A DNA stretch of 64,000 nucleotides from Moniliella sp. 'wahieum'. Taxonomy: Eukaryota > Basidiomycota > Moniliellomycetes > Moniliellales > Moniliellaceae. Location of the stretch: contig RSEE01000036.1 in assembly GCA_003971905.1 (NCBI GenBank), positions 1-64,000 on the forward strand, read 5' to 3'. Shown one piece after another: positions 37,717-49,479 of this stretch. A model generated the notes under the pieces. That model ran no database searches and was not told the DNA's origin. It saw only the letters and a program-made list of their open reading frames with translations. Numbering within the stretch: position 1 is the stretch's first letter; each line of letters begins with the position of its first letter. The position numbers and the translations under genes were made by a program.

Positions 37717-40700
37717 AGTAGTTTGGACTGTATTGTTGCAAAGCAACGCTCCGTTCGGGGTGCCTATATCTCACCAAGAACCTTCAAGTGAGGGCACAGA
37801 CTGCAACTAATGCGGTTGTGAAAAAGCTAAGCTGATTTCAATCAAGGCCACGAACTTTCTCAGGTCTGGGGATGTTGCGCATCACTCTGTAATGCCTTTC
37901 CCCTTCATCATGCACAAACCCCAGCTTAAGGGTGCCCAATCGGAGGGCCTAACAGGTACAGTTCCTTCCTGCAAGTCGCAAGAGTGGAACCATGGTATGT
38001 TGGTGGTTGGCCACATTGGAAAATCCTAAAGAAAAGAGATAGGGATCCCGGCCTATAAATGCGGTGGTCCTTGTGTATGACAGAGGTACGCAGGCACTAG
38101 TCTGGACGGAGAGTAAGTAGCCTTGTGAAACCGTTAATTACGGTGGTGGAAGAAGAGGCCGCGGAGGACGACGCTGTTCTCAATTAAAGGGGTACTAAAT
38201 CCCAGGTTAACCGCCGATAATCTGGAGCTGAGCTACTGTGGGGGGTAAAAAGACAGAAATCCGAACGAACGGGTAGCTAGTAAAAGGCGAGGGAATCGTC
38301 CCTATTGAACAAATTTACGAAGGAAGTAGAGACACCAATGAGTCGTCGGGGAAAGCCCCAATCTTTGGAGACAGGGGGGACTAAAAGAGAAGTACGGCGA
38401 ATTGAGATGATATCAGGGAAAGACTACAGACTAATAGGAAGCAGTGCCACGAAGAGAGAAAGTTTCCCCTCGGCGGGTAACAAGAAAACCAATGGAGACG
38501 TGCTGGGCTCCATTTTCAACAGGGGTGAAATGGGAGGGTAGGGAGCAGAATAGGTAAACAGAGGTATAAGGGTCTACGACTAGCTCTCGTTGCGACGGAT
38601 ATATGTGGCCGATGAGTGTTTGGGCCACAGGGAGATAAGGTACGGTGACTCCAAGATTGGAATTATGTTGGGGTTGGGAACGAGCTTTGGACTCGGATAA
38701 GATTGGAATTAAATCAGGGGAGTCCAGCAAGTAAAAACAGTACGCTCTCCTTCACAAGAGGGTCTTCACTTTTTGATGGGCCGCTGCCTCACGTTTTCCA
38801 TCATGGGGAGATGGCATCTTCGCCTTTGTGTCAGTTGGCCCACACGGAGCGAATAGGGCGCGTAGCCTCGCATGAGCTCGCCAGCCCGTCTTCGCAATAT
38901 CCCTGTGGCCTTAATTTTGGGCATCACAGTGAGAAAGGCGCCGCTCGGATTTAACGGAGGTGAGCAACATCGGATTCAAGCACTCTATGTTCGAAAACAA
39001 ACAACAGATAAGCTACTACCTTCTCGAAGAATGATGGAGACCATAGTGAACATAGAGGTGTGCAGACGCGTTCCAACCCTGCGGTACGATGCCTTTTGCA
39101 GTGGAGGCGATGTGGTCCGACTGGAACGAGAGACTGCCAAATAGATCCATGCACAGAGGTGGTCCCTGCGCCACCCAGTTTTAGTTGGGGACGGGGTACA
39201 GGGCATGAACAAAAGTGGAAGTAACCCATAGTCCAAATTGACGGTGGTCCGATCAGGATGCAACCCGCCAGCAACAGAGAAAACATTCGTTATTCCCTTT
39301 CTCCTATGGCAGTGAGGCAGGTTTGATCATCATCTCGCGCAGTTCTCTCCTGGATCTAACTTGCTCTCGCATTAAGTGTATACTAATGCCGCCTCTCCAC
39401 AGCGGAACGACGAGACTCACTGCTAGCTCTACCGTGAATGACTGGTTGTTGCTAGTAGTATTGCCTTTTCCTCTGTATATGAGCGCGTTCTCATCAGTCA
39501 TCAGAGCCTGAGTTAACCGATGTTCGAACAACTGAATTCGCCCCTCCCCTCGCTCCTCATTCTTCATCCCATACAGGACATTCTTCCTCTCTCTGATCCA
39601 CAAGTACATAAAATGACACCATACTCCCTGTGTGTCCAATCGGCGAGTTTTTTGGAATAGATATAGGTGCCGAAAAGTGGGGGTGAAGTTAACCCGCCGT
39701 TCGAGGCAACCCTGTAAGGCCAAGGAATTCACGTCCCCTTGACTTGCCCGATCAGGTGTTTTCTTGTCATGCGAGTCGACACGCTGCTGAAAACGGGTTC
39801 TCACCTCGCTTCTCCCCCTCAGGTCGGATCGGTCGACGACAGAGTTGAAGTAATAGGCTGTGGGTCAGCCGTGAACTGCGCGGCCAGAGTTTCGTTCAAG
39901 GGAACACACTCACTTGAGTTTTGGTTCGTGGGACCCACAGCCCCACTACATCCGCCCGTGCCAAGCAGTTATAGTTACGCTCCCACAAGAGCGAAGACGC
40001 GCGCACAGTTGCTCTGCTTCAAAGTTGAGGGAACCCAGCAATGCTCATCATAGCACAGCAGGCGCGATTTTCCCTCATGCTACCCACACGGACTTTGCAG
40101 GGGAGGCGCGAAAGTCGTCCATTTTCCACAGTGGGCACCCCAAGGGCGGCGGGGGGGGGGTGGAAACATATGAACGCTGCTCCACGGAAGAGGTGGCTCC
40201 GCATCAAACAGGTGAGGCTCAAAGCATTTTGAAGGAGGGCGGTGGATCCGATCCGATGTGTGTGGAGTAGGGACAACGGGGAGGTTATAATCATTTGCAG
40301 CACGTGGTTTTCGGTATGACGCTAACAGGTAAGGAATGGGTAGGATTTGCCGGCGGACAAAAAGCATTGAGGTGTGATGGGTGGCGACCGCCACAACGAG
40401 AGTGACGTGAGTGCGGCCGTGTTGCGTGGGCAAGTTAAGAAAAAGCCAAGCACAGGCACAAACAACCCAACCAGAGTGCATAAAATCACAGCCCCCCACT
40501 ACACTCACATGAACTAAAGAGGGTGGAAAATAGGAAGAGAGGCTGAAGGATGTAAGCAAACCACCCGGTAATAATACCGGTAAGAGAAGCGGACAGAGAT
40601 ATGGATAGAAGGCAAGTGCCGGCGGCGGGAAGGAAAATGTTTTGCCTATTATATGCGATAGATGGATTGATGGGGTGATGATGGAATGGCAACATCTCCC

Positions 40701-41190
40701 GGCACAGGAGAATACAGAGGCAGAAGCAGTAAAATACAGGTCGATTGTGGTCGTCCAGCGGGGCCAGCAAAGCGTACTACCCTTGAGTTCCAGAAGCTAC
40801 TAGCAGCCTCGCCCATGACATGTGCTCAAGTCGTTCGCGTTCGAATGGCGAAGACTGCTGATGGCGAAAGCTGCCGGCGCTGGCAGGCTTCGCCCGGACA
40901 ATCCTATACCCGTGTCCATCCTACCCACATTCGCCCGGGCATACTGGTGGGATATATGCAAAATGGAACGAGATGATCCAAACCAACCAGCTCTGCAATC
41001 CTTACTAATAGTCCTGCGGTACGGGTTTGCTGTTGTTAGTTGGCCTACCTAGTACAATACAGACTGACTGGGAAACTAGAACCTGTACCAACCTAGCTTC
41101 TGACTCCCCCCCCCCACCACAGCGTACGATCGGAGCAGCAGACGTGAATGCAAGGATAAAGTCGACGGTACACAGACAGCCATTCGTTCG
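37717..41190. other. Right part of AT-shifted island
   Basis: No conserved gene recognised. Two open frames have protein-like composition: an ATG-started plus-strand frame at 38872-39144 (MSSPARLRNIPVALILGITV) and a 166-codon minus-strand frame ending at 39304. Composition returns to GC-rich towards 41.1 kb, where the eIF2-gamma 3' end begins. Confidence 0.45.
39304..39804 (-). CDS. Unrecognised 166-codon open frame in the island
   Basis: The longest uninterrupted frame in the island apart from those of the retrotransposon. It has balanced composition (for example HLYLFQKTRRLDTQGVWCHF and LAVSLVVPLWRGGISIHLMR). There is no ATG at its left limit; the first in-frame Met is internal (MYLWIRERKN). 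Because the DNA here is not GC-rich, 166 codons without a stop is somewhat unusual, so it could be a gene remnant or an exon. No homologue comes to mind. Confidence 0.25.
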   Translation of the reverse strand: MRTRFQQRVDSHDKKTPDRASQGDVNSLALQGCLERRVNFTPTFRHLYLFQKTRRLDTQGVWCHFMYLWIRERKNVLYGMKNEERGEGRIQLFEHRLTQALMTDENALIYRGKGNTTSNNQSFTVELAVSLVVPLWRGGISIHLMREQVRSRRELREMMIKPASLP

Positions 41191-42602
41191 TCAGTTGTGT
41201 TCCTTGAGCGGGGTAGCCTGGCCGGCCTTGACGTTGCCCCAGCCAATCAGACGCCAGTGCTTGTCCACACGCCGCGACAGCGCGACCTTTTCATCATAGT
41301 CGGCGCACACGGGCTTGGTGAGTGCGATGCGCACCATGTCCGCCTTGATCGACAGCACCCTTCCGCCCGTGGTGAGGGATCCAATGGAGAGCATCAGTAC
41401 CTCTCCCGCCTCGAGTTTGCGCACCTTGACCTGTTTCTTGTCGTCGGACGCGACACCCAACAGCCGACGCAGGAGGAAGTAGGACAGCTCGAGTTCATGG
41501 TATACCGTCGGCAGCGACCCCGTCTCGCCGAGTACTTGTCCCACAATCCCATCTCCGCGACACAGCGTCGGGTCCATCTTGGTCCCAGCGCCAATCAGGC
41601 CACCAGGCACGGCAAAGTCCAAGTTGTTGTGTTCCGCATGGAGCGAGACGACACGGGTTTGGATGGGCATGGTGAGCAGGTTGCCCTGCTCATCTCGGGT
41701 GCTCAAACCGGGCCGCACCTCCACTTTTTGGCCAACCTTGAGAACGCCGCGGAGGATCGAGCCACCGGCCACACCGCCCTGCAACTCCTCCACCTCTGCG
41801 CCGGGCTTGTTGACGTCAAAGGAACGGATGATGATCAGGCGGGCCGGGGCGGTAAAGTCGCGGATGGGGATGGGGATGGTGGTGACCAGCTGTTCCAGGA
41901 CAGCATCAATGTTGTACTTGAGCTGGGCGCAGATGGGCACGATGGGTGAGTTGGCAGCTTGGGTTTTGTGGGTGAATCGCTTGATTTGGCGCCAATGTTC
42001 CTGGGCGGCCTCTTCGCGGATGAGGTCGACCTTGTTTTGAAGGATGATAATGTGGTCCAGCCGCATAATCTCCACGGCGGCCAAGTGCTCCGACGTTTGC
42101 GGCTGCGGGCAGGGCTCGTTGGCGGCGACAGGAGCAGTGCGGCGTCCATGACGGCGGCACCGTTGAGCATTGTGGCCATCAGGATGTCGTGTCCGGGGCA
42201 ATCGACAAAGGAGACGTGACGGACGAGGTTGAGGGTGCCGGGGCCGGGGCGGGCGCACTTGGGGTGGTCCTCGGTGTCACTGGGGAAGGAGGCATAGTTG
42301 CCGGGGCGGAGGCAGTCGGGGTTGTCGCACTTGTAGATCTTGGCGTTGGCGTAGCCGAGCTTGATGGTGATGTTGCGCACGAGCTCGTTCTTGAAGCGGA
42401 CGGTCTGGACGCCGGAGATGGCCTTGACTACGGTGGACTTGCCGTGGGCGACATGGCCGATGGTGCCGATGTTGATGGTGGCCTGGCGGCGGATGACCTC
42501 GGGGGAGAGGGGGGTGAGGGCGGTGGCGTCGACGCGGATGTTGCGGACGCCGTCGGTGATGCTGTCGATGGTGGCCGGAGCCTGGAGCTCGTCGAAGGCC
42601 AT
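41191..42602 (-). CDS. GCD11: Translation initiation factor eIF2 subunit gamma
   Basis: The GTP-binding core subunit of eIF2, which delivers initiator Met-tRNA to the 40S ribosome. ATG at 42600-42602 ([20 protein letters not shown]). Motifs in order: [20 protein letters not shown] with the P-loop GHVAHGKST, switch I region [20 protein letters not shown], the zinc-binding region (KCDNPDC ... KCARPGPG), [26 protein letters not shown], the NKVDL base-recognition motif, then domains II and III ([70 protein letters not shown]) to TGA at 41191-41193. One frame break, a single missing base before IAANEPC near 42,135, splits an otherwise complete 470-residue protein. No intron is needed. Confidence 0.97.
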
Positions 42603-42883
42603 GGGGGGTGCGGGGGGGTACGGGAGGCGGTGGCGGTGGTGGAGGCGGCGATGGCGGCGATGGCGATGGGCGAAGAAGGCCTCGACTTACGTACGACGGC
42701 AACTGGCCGAGTGGCGCGGCGCTGAGGTAAGCGGCACGTGGCAACCCTAGCGGGGAGGTGGCGCGGGGGCGCTAGGGTTGTGGGGATGTCCGTCCCAGAT
42801 ATTTGCCTCGCGAGAAGAAGCAGCGGGAACCAACACCACTCATTCGTCCCACTCACTCCCCCAGCAGCGCGCCGGCGGGTCCG
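42603..42883. promoter_or_regulatory. Shared divergent promoter of eIF2-gamma and the gene to its right
   Basis: 281 bases between two divergent start codons. A direct duplication of GGGGCGCTAGGGTTG/CCCTAGCG-type sequence lies near 42,747-42,780. No TATA box. Promoter activity is inferred from position only. Confidence 0.4.
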
Positions 42884-45800
42884 ATGCCTGCCTGCGTCCC
42901 CGCCACGGCGCCTGCCCCCCCCACCACCTCCTCCTTCTCCCGCGCCCTCGCCACCGCCACCGCCTTCCGCAGCCGCATCCCCATCCCCATCCCCATCCCC
43001 ATCCCCAGCCCCTTCTCCTTCCCCCGCTCCGCGCCTTCGCCTCCCGCCCGCCGCGCCCCCCATTAGCTGCGTCTTCCGCGCCCCGCCGCCCGCCGCCAGC
43101 TGCGCTTCACCCCCCCCCCGCCCCCGCCGCCCACGCCCCCCGCGCCTCACCCAGCACGACCTCCAGACCATCCCCCTCGCGCGCCTCTTCAAGGGCGCGC
43201 TGGCCACGCGCTTCCGGCCCAGCCCCGCCCAGCTCGCCTCGCTGCACCATGCGCCCGAAACGCTGGAGCAGCTGTACAACCTCGCCCAGCGCTGGCCCGA
43301 CGGCGGTGTGCCTGCCGCGTCGAGCATCGCGCCCGAGGACCTGCTGCTGGAGCTGCACACACGCGCGGCATCCACGAGCGTGAGTTTGTAGCGTGGTGTG
43401 TGGGGCTGGCGTGCACGACGTTTGAGGATCTGCACCGGACCATGGCCATCAGTGGCGCCTGGTCTGGCCCACGTTTCTGCTCAAAAGGGCGATTGAGCTG
43501 TCGCGCACGCCCAAGCATGTGCTCCTCCTCCAGTCGTCCTTGGACCTCTCCCTCGCCGCCGGGTCCGGCTCGGTGGTGGGCAGCGCCCATCTCATTCGTC
43601 TCGCGACCGATCACTGGCTGGTCCACCATCGCTGGACCCAATTCGCGCCCTGGATCACCAGCTTGGCCACCCCCTCACCCGTCTCACCCTCATCCAGCGC
43701 GACCATCTCCCCATTCCCCTCGTCCCCCCTGCCGACGCTCCCACCCAAGACGAACCCGAGGCAGAGGAGCAGGGCAGAGACGGGATCCGGGGCGGAGAAG
43801 CTACGGGAGCGTTGGCCCTGTTTGGCCGCGCCATCGTACCTACTGGGGAAGCCTTGCGCGACACATTCGACCCCACCGACACCAAGGCGGATAATACCAC
43901 GACTGCTACTAATACTACCACCACTACCACTACCGCCAATACCACCACTACCAGCACCAGTACCACCCCCAGTCCTGCCTCCCCCCCCTCGATGGCGCCT
44001 CGTTTTGCTGGCTCGCACGCGGCGCAACCGCGCAAGTTCATCTCCCGGCCCTCGCGGGAGACGTGGCAGTTACACTGGCAGCCTGTGACGCAAGCGCGGC
44101 AGACGCTGATGCATGTGCGCAAGGCATTGTTAGCGCTGGACAGGGAGGGGGAGGCAGGTGAGGCGTTGGGGCACCTGGAAGAGTTTATGGGGCAGCACGC
44201 GACGTTGGAGATGGAAGATACAGAGGTGGCGACGCGCGAGTTGGCACGGTTGTTGCAACAGGCGCACGTTGCGCTTCCCGATCTGACGCACGCCTTTGGC
44301 GTTGCCGAGATGGCCCAGCCCGAGCGGAAACGCAAGGTGGTGGATCGGTTTGTGCAGACGATTTTAGATGCGGTGCAGGATTACCTTGCGTCGCCCATGG
44401 CGGATGCGGGCGGTGGGGTGGCACGCGTGCAAGCGGTGGGCAAGCGGGCGATGGAGCTGTGCGAACGGCTCGAGTCGAACGATGGCGTGCTGAGTCTGTG
44501 GATCTTGTTGGAAGAGGCCGAGGTGCCGGTGAGCGTGGAGGTGCTGACGTTGGCGACGGTGGCGCTGATCCGGGTGCGACAGTGGCCGGAAGGGCGGGCG
44601 CTGTTGGCGAACCATTTGCGTGTGGTGGGCGACGGCGACGGCGACGACGGGCTGCTGCAGGGCACGTCGATGCTGCTGAAGCGGACGCTGGAGGTACTCT
44701 TTCCCACCTCGCCCGCCATGGCGTTCGTCTGGTTTGACATGGCGGTCGTGCGCCACGGCATCCGGCCCGACACGGCGTGTCTGGACCTGGCGCTGCGGTG
44801 TGCCTGCAAGGCCTCCTACCCGTTCTACCACCCGCGCAAGGGCAGGGGCGCCAACTGGACTGCCGCCCTCGCCCGCTCCACTGTGCCCTGGCTCACCCGC
44901 CACACGGCCCACCTGCTCGTCGGCCCCCGGCTCGGCTGGCACGCCCTGCCGCCCATAGCCTTGGCCGCGCAGATGTTCCGCACGCGCTGCTGGGCCAGGC
45001 GCCCAAGTTGGCCCAGCTCGCCCATCCGCTCGAGGAGCAGCGCGCACGCCGTCGCACGGGCACGGCACCGCCACCGGCTCCAACCCGCGCTCCGCCACCA
45101 ACGCCAACGCCAACGTCAACACCCCTGCCCGGCGTTGGTTCACCGCAGCGATTGTGGACGCGCTTCTGCCGGCGCGGACATGGGAGCGAGCACGGGCGGT
45201 CGCGCCGGCGGCCCCCCCATCTCCATCTCCATCTCCATCTCCTCCATCTCCATCTCCATCTCCATCTCCATCTCCATCTCCATCTCCATCTCCATCTCCA
45301 TCTCCATCTCCATCTCCATCTCCATCTCCATCTCCATCTCCATCTCCATCTCCATCTCCAACTTCGCCTACGCCTACGCCTACGCCGCGGGTGTATGACG
45401 CAGACGCAGACGCAGACGCGGAGACAGAGGCGGACGATGCGGCGACCGCGTACGCAAACCCGACCGCTGCCGCTGCGGCCCAGTCGGAGGAGGTGGTAGC
45501 GGCGTTCTGGGAACGGTGGCGGCGCTCGGGGCGGGGCAAGCGCTGTACTTTGATGCGCGTCTGTGCGAGGCGTATGCGCTGGCGGTGTACCAGCTGCAGC
45601 TGGCGCGGGCGGCGGTGGGGCGGGGCGGGGGCCGCCGCTGGAGGGGGCAGCGGAGGACGAGGTGGTGGTGCTGGTGGGGTGGCAGCGGCAGCTGTCTGTC
45701 CGGCCGACGCGGCTGACGTTGGCGCTGGCGCTGCTGGATGCCGAGGCGGGCGGGGAGCGGGCGGAGCTGAGTGCGTGGATCGCCGCCTGGCTCGGGCACG

Positions 45801-45913
45801 ACGCGGTGCCGAGCGAGGCGGAGGTGGAGTATGTGCGGCAGGTGTGGGCCGACGCGTTTGAGAACGCGCAGATGGCGGACACGCCTTTGGAGCTGCGCGC
45901 CCCGCCTAGCTGA
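42884..45913 (+). CDS. Putative mitochondrial helical-repeat (PPR-like) protein
   Basis: From ATG 42884 the start (MPACVPATAPAPPTTSSFSR, then RALATATAFRSR) is Ala/Ser/Arg-rich without acidic residues, as in mitochondrial targeting peptides. Helical blocks follow: LTQHDLQTIPLARLFKGALA, LKRAIELSRTPKHVLLLQSS, a Thr/Asn repeat linker near 43,890-43,970, RQTLMHVRKALLALDREGE, RLESNDGVLSLWILLEEAEV, VALIRVRQWPEGRALLANHL and FVWFDMAVVRHGIRPDTACL, the last resembling a pentatricopeptide unit. A hexamer repeat encodes a long (Ser-Pro)n run. The C-terminus has ALYFDARLCEAYALAVYQLQ, VSEAEVEYVRQVW-like sequence and RAPPS before TGA at 45911-45913. Frame changes occur near 43,080, 43,400, 43,480, 43,800, 44,990, 45,520 and 45,640. 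Function in mitochondrial RNA or translation is a guess. Confidence 0.55.
45217..45360. repeat. CCATCT hexamer microsatellite, about 23 copies
   Basis: Nearly perfect (CCATCT)n for 144 bases with one 3-base interruption near 45,241. It is in frame within the helical-repeat gene and encodes (Ser-Pro)n. Confidence 0.95.
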
Positions 45914-46675
45914 TGGATCCGACGCCGATTCTCGTACGTGTCCTCCATCGTCCCATCCTCCTCGCTCCTCGCTCCTCTTTCTTCCCGCGGCCGTGCGCCT
46001 TGCGACGGCGCGAAGACGGCCTGGACGCGGCACCAAGGAATAACAGCTGGCGCGACGGATGGCCCGTCGCCGAGCCGAGATGGAGACAAAGCATCCAAAG
46101 TGGAGGGCCAGGTAGTCGTAGGTAATGTCTAGTCCAGTCGGTAGCTTCCACCGTCGCCGCGCCTCTTGCACAAGACAGTTCCGCACAGCACGACAGAAAC
46201 GATTTCCATTGGAGAAAGTCTGCTGTCCATTTTTAACCCCCATCTCGCCCATCTCGCCTACTGGCCTCGCTCTCACCGGCAAGCGTGCCCTGCCCCGCCA
46301 TCCTACCTCTCCTATCATCTGCCGACCGCCTGCGTGAGCACAGGCTCGAGAGGTTGGGTTGGAGCCCAACAAGCACCCCTTCCTCCCCGTCTTCCTTACC
46401 GTTTGGCACGCAATCTGCGGTGTCCAGTATGCATTTTGGTCTGCGCCGCCTCGTCCACCCCTGCCTTCACGTGCATAGTGCGAGCAAGGTGGAAGCAGGG
46501 GGTGAGGGGGCCAGGGTGACGGACGGACGATGAGATCGATGAGACCTGAGGCCTACCCGAGACCTAACCTGAGGGGCTTGAGACCTCCCGCCTGAGGCTC
46601 AGGCCTAAGGACCTGACGCACGCGCCTTCCCCCTACCATCCTGGGTCGCCGCCCAGGCAGGTACAGCATTGCGCG
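45914..46675. other. Intergenic region between convergent genes
   Basis: Between the 3' ends of the helical-repeat gene and Smp3. It contains a patch rich in GAGACCTGAGGCCTA-type short repeats near 46,540-46,612. No gene supported. Confidence 0.5.
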
Positions 46676-48903
46676 TTACGCCGCAATGACCGCGCGGACG
46701 AGCTCGACGTAGGCCGGGGGGATCCAAGTGCGGGAGGTCTTCCAAAAGGACGCGAGGGCGTCGAGATAGGTGGTGTCGAGGTGGGGGAAGTACCAAGCCG
46801 GGCTAGGCAGCAAGGTGATAAACCGAGGGTGTTGAATGGCCAGCGCTTGGTCCACCATATCTTCCCAACCGTTGACCAGGACGAGGTGTTGGGCCGCGGG
46901 ACCGAGGTGCGCTTCGATCTGCGGTCGAAAGTCGATCCAGTCCTCGCCGGGCGGGTCGTGCAGGCGGACGCGCACGTCGACCGCACGAGCGGACACGGAG
47001 CTAGAACTGGCACTGGAACTGCTCCCGTCCGATACGCGAGGCAGAATCAACGGTCGTAACAATGCAACGGCGGCATGTACACCCGCCACGCAAACACGTG
47101 CACGTCGATCCCCTGTGTCTCTCCTGCTCCTACTCCTGCTCCTTGGGCACCCGCGGGGTGGGACGCATAAAACTCGCGCCACGCCTGGTGGGGCAGGATC
47201 TCGTGCGGCGGGGTGGAGATGGCGGTACTCGGGGGCCAAAGTAGACTTTGTTCCTCGCCCCGTCCCGTTGCGGCCAGCATAGCGGCCTGGTTGATGGCGC
47301 GAAAGGAAGGGATGACGCCGGCCTGGTGGATCAGCGAAAAGAAGAGCGCTGTCAAGATGCCCTGGGTCACATGGACTCGGAAGAACCACTTCCACGACTG
47401 GGAGCAGGAGTTGGAGCGGGAGCGCGGAGCGGGGCCTTGCGTGCTGGCGCTGGAGCTGGCACTGGAACTGGAGTCGGAAGCGTCAGGTGGGCCGGCCCGC
47501 GGAGCGAAGAGGGAGGCAGCGACGAGCGTGCATGTGGGCGCGAGGAGGGGCGCGAGGAAGCGCGGTTCCTGGTGAGGCTGGATCGAGAGACCGAGCAGGG
47601 GACAAGCAGGGTCCAGCTCAGCACTGCGTCCACCCCAGGAACGGAGAGGTTACAACGTCGCGTCAGAACAGGCGAGGCAGGCAGAACGAAATGCATGCGC
47701 AGTGTGGGGAGATGGAGATGAGAGGGGTGACGTACGACACAGGAGCGGGAGCGAGGTGTTCCAAGCCCCGAGGAGGGCGGGAGGGGGTAGATGGGCTTGC
47801 CGTCAGCGTCCCTGGTGGGACGGAAGGAGCGCGCGAGGACGACGAGAGCGACGCACACGCCCACCCCCACGTCAAGGAGCCCATCATGATTGGGCCATTG
47901 ACCACGGCATGGAGCCAGCGCGGATGGGTGCCATGGAGGGCCAAGTTGGATGCGTTGGCATTGTAGCGTGCTGCATTCCAGGGCGCAACAACGGGCGGCC
48001 AAAAGGTGCTGTACGTGCCCGTGGGCGCCCAGCGCCACCACCAAACCCGTCCGCCCGCGCCGGCACAAGCACATGGAAGATCCAAGTGTCGAGCGCAATG
48101 TGCAGCGCGCTCGTCCCGGCAAAGCCCACCAGACCGGGCACGAGATTGGCCACGAGCGGACCCACAGGGGAGGCCGCCGGTGCAGGCGCACGCGGGCCTG
48201 GACGTCGGGCAGAGTAGCGACCTGGTAGACGTGGAGAAAGTAGAGCACCGCAGGCAGGGCAAAGAGCGGGAAGGTGAAGCGGGCAAACAAGCCCAGCGCG
48301 CCCACGGCGCCCAGGAGGAAGGTGAACAGGGCCCATCGCGCTTGCCACGCCGTTACGGCAGCCGGTGACAGGGCAGACGCGAGGGTGCGCAGGCGGGCCA
48401 GTTCCTGGACAAGCACCAGCACGGCGGCAAGCAGGAGCGCTTCGAGGGTGTTGGAGAAGGGCCGCGGGAGGATGGAGAGACTGGCGGCGGTGGTGATGGA
48501 CAGGAGGCGTGCGGCGCGTTGGACGGGCACGGGCGCGTGGGCGCGCTGGAGGAGCTGGGCAAAGAGCCAGTCGTGGGCGGTGAGGAAGAGGAGGAAGGTG
48601 GCGCGCTCGAGGAAGAAGATGTGGGACGCGGACAGGAACCAGCCCAGGTGGCGGTACACGCAGGCGGCCAGCAGAAGCGCGCCTGGGACCAGACGATGGT
48701 CGTGGCGGAGCGGGCGGGGCGACGGGGTTGAACTCCCAGGGGACGGCCATCTTTTCGCGCTGGGCGCCGCCGTCGCGCGGGAGGAGAACGGCGGCGGCAA
48801 ACTCACCGCTTTGGTGCCACTCGTCGGGGTGGATGTAGCCGGGGCCAAAGAGGCAGAGCAGCGCGCGGAGCGCGAGGGGGAAGACATGCCAGAAGGACGC
48901 CAT
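46676..48903 (-). CDS. SMP3: GPI mannosyltransferase 4 (Smp3/PIG-Z family)
   Basis: An ER membrane glycosyltransferase (GT22) that adds the fourth mannose to the GPI anchor core. ATG at 48901-48903 gives [20 protein letters not shown] followed by the luminal [13 protein letters not shown] with the family HPDE motif. Then: [29 protein letters not shown], the hallmark [94 protein letters not shown], and near the end [13 protein letters not shown] before TAA at 46676-46678. Several hydrophobic segments fit a multi-span membrane protein. A long Ser-rich insert ([12 protein letters not shown]) lies near 47,430-47,480. Frame changes occur near 48,720, 48,170, 48,000, 47,850, 47,590 and 47,380. Divergent from UreG. 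Confidence 0.93.
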
Positions 48904-49479
48904 CCTTGGCGACGGTGGTGCGCAGCCAACGGTGGCGGCGGGGGTACCCGAGCCCGAGGCGGGGTGCCACGTGGCCGTTGCGCTCGTGCACCCGTTCGCA
49001 CCGCCGTCGGCGGTGCCCAAGACTGCAACGAAGATGGGCTCTACGAACGAGACGGATCTGCGGATGGGTGGCTACCTGTCTGTGTGCGGGCGCAGTCGAC
49101 GCTAGACACGGCATGCCATGTGATTGGCACGATTGGCCCCGGGGACGCAGCCCAACCTGCTACGTACATGTCCAGCGCATCGCCCCGTCGAGCAGGTCGG
49201 GGGGAAGGGGTGGCCAGGCGGCGCGCGAGACGCAGCGAGGGTAGAGGTGGAGGAGGGAGGTATGGATGGATGGATGGATGGATGGTGGTGATGGCGATGG
49301 CGATGGCCATGGCGGTGCTGCGGGTGCCGACGACCGTCCGGCGCGGCCGGGACGCATGCCGGACACGCTGCCCATTCCGCCGTGCCGCGCGCCGCGATTC
49401 CGCGCGCAGGGTCCGTGCACAGCGGCGCACCCCGAAGCTCCCTCTAACCCCCCACCGCCTCGTCCGTCGTCCGCCCCCC
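48904..49479. promoter_or_regulatory. Divergent promoter region of SMP3 and UreG genes
   Basis: 576 bases between two divergent ATGs. It includes a (GGAT)n run near 49,262-49,285. No TATA box or known site is recognised; the role is inferred from position. Confidence 0.4.

Noticed and set aside
44364-45539. Minus-strand 391-codon frame with Asp-Gly repeats
   Set aside because: Produced by the CCATCT repeat and by the complement of the helical-repeat gene; no conserved content.
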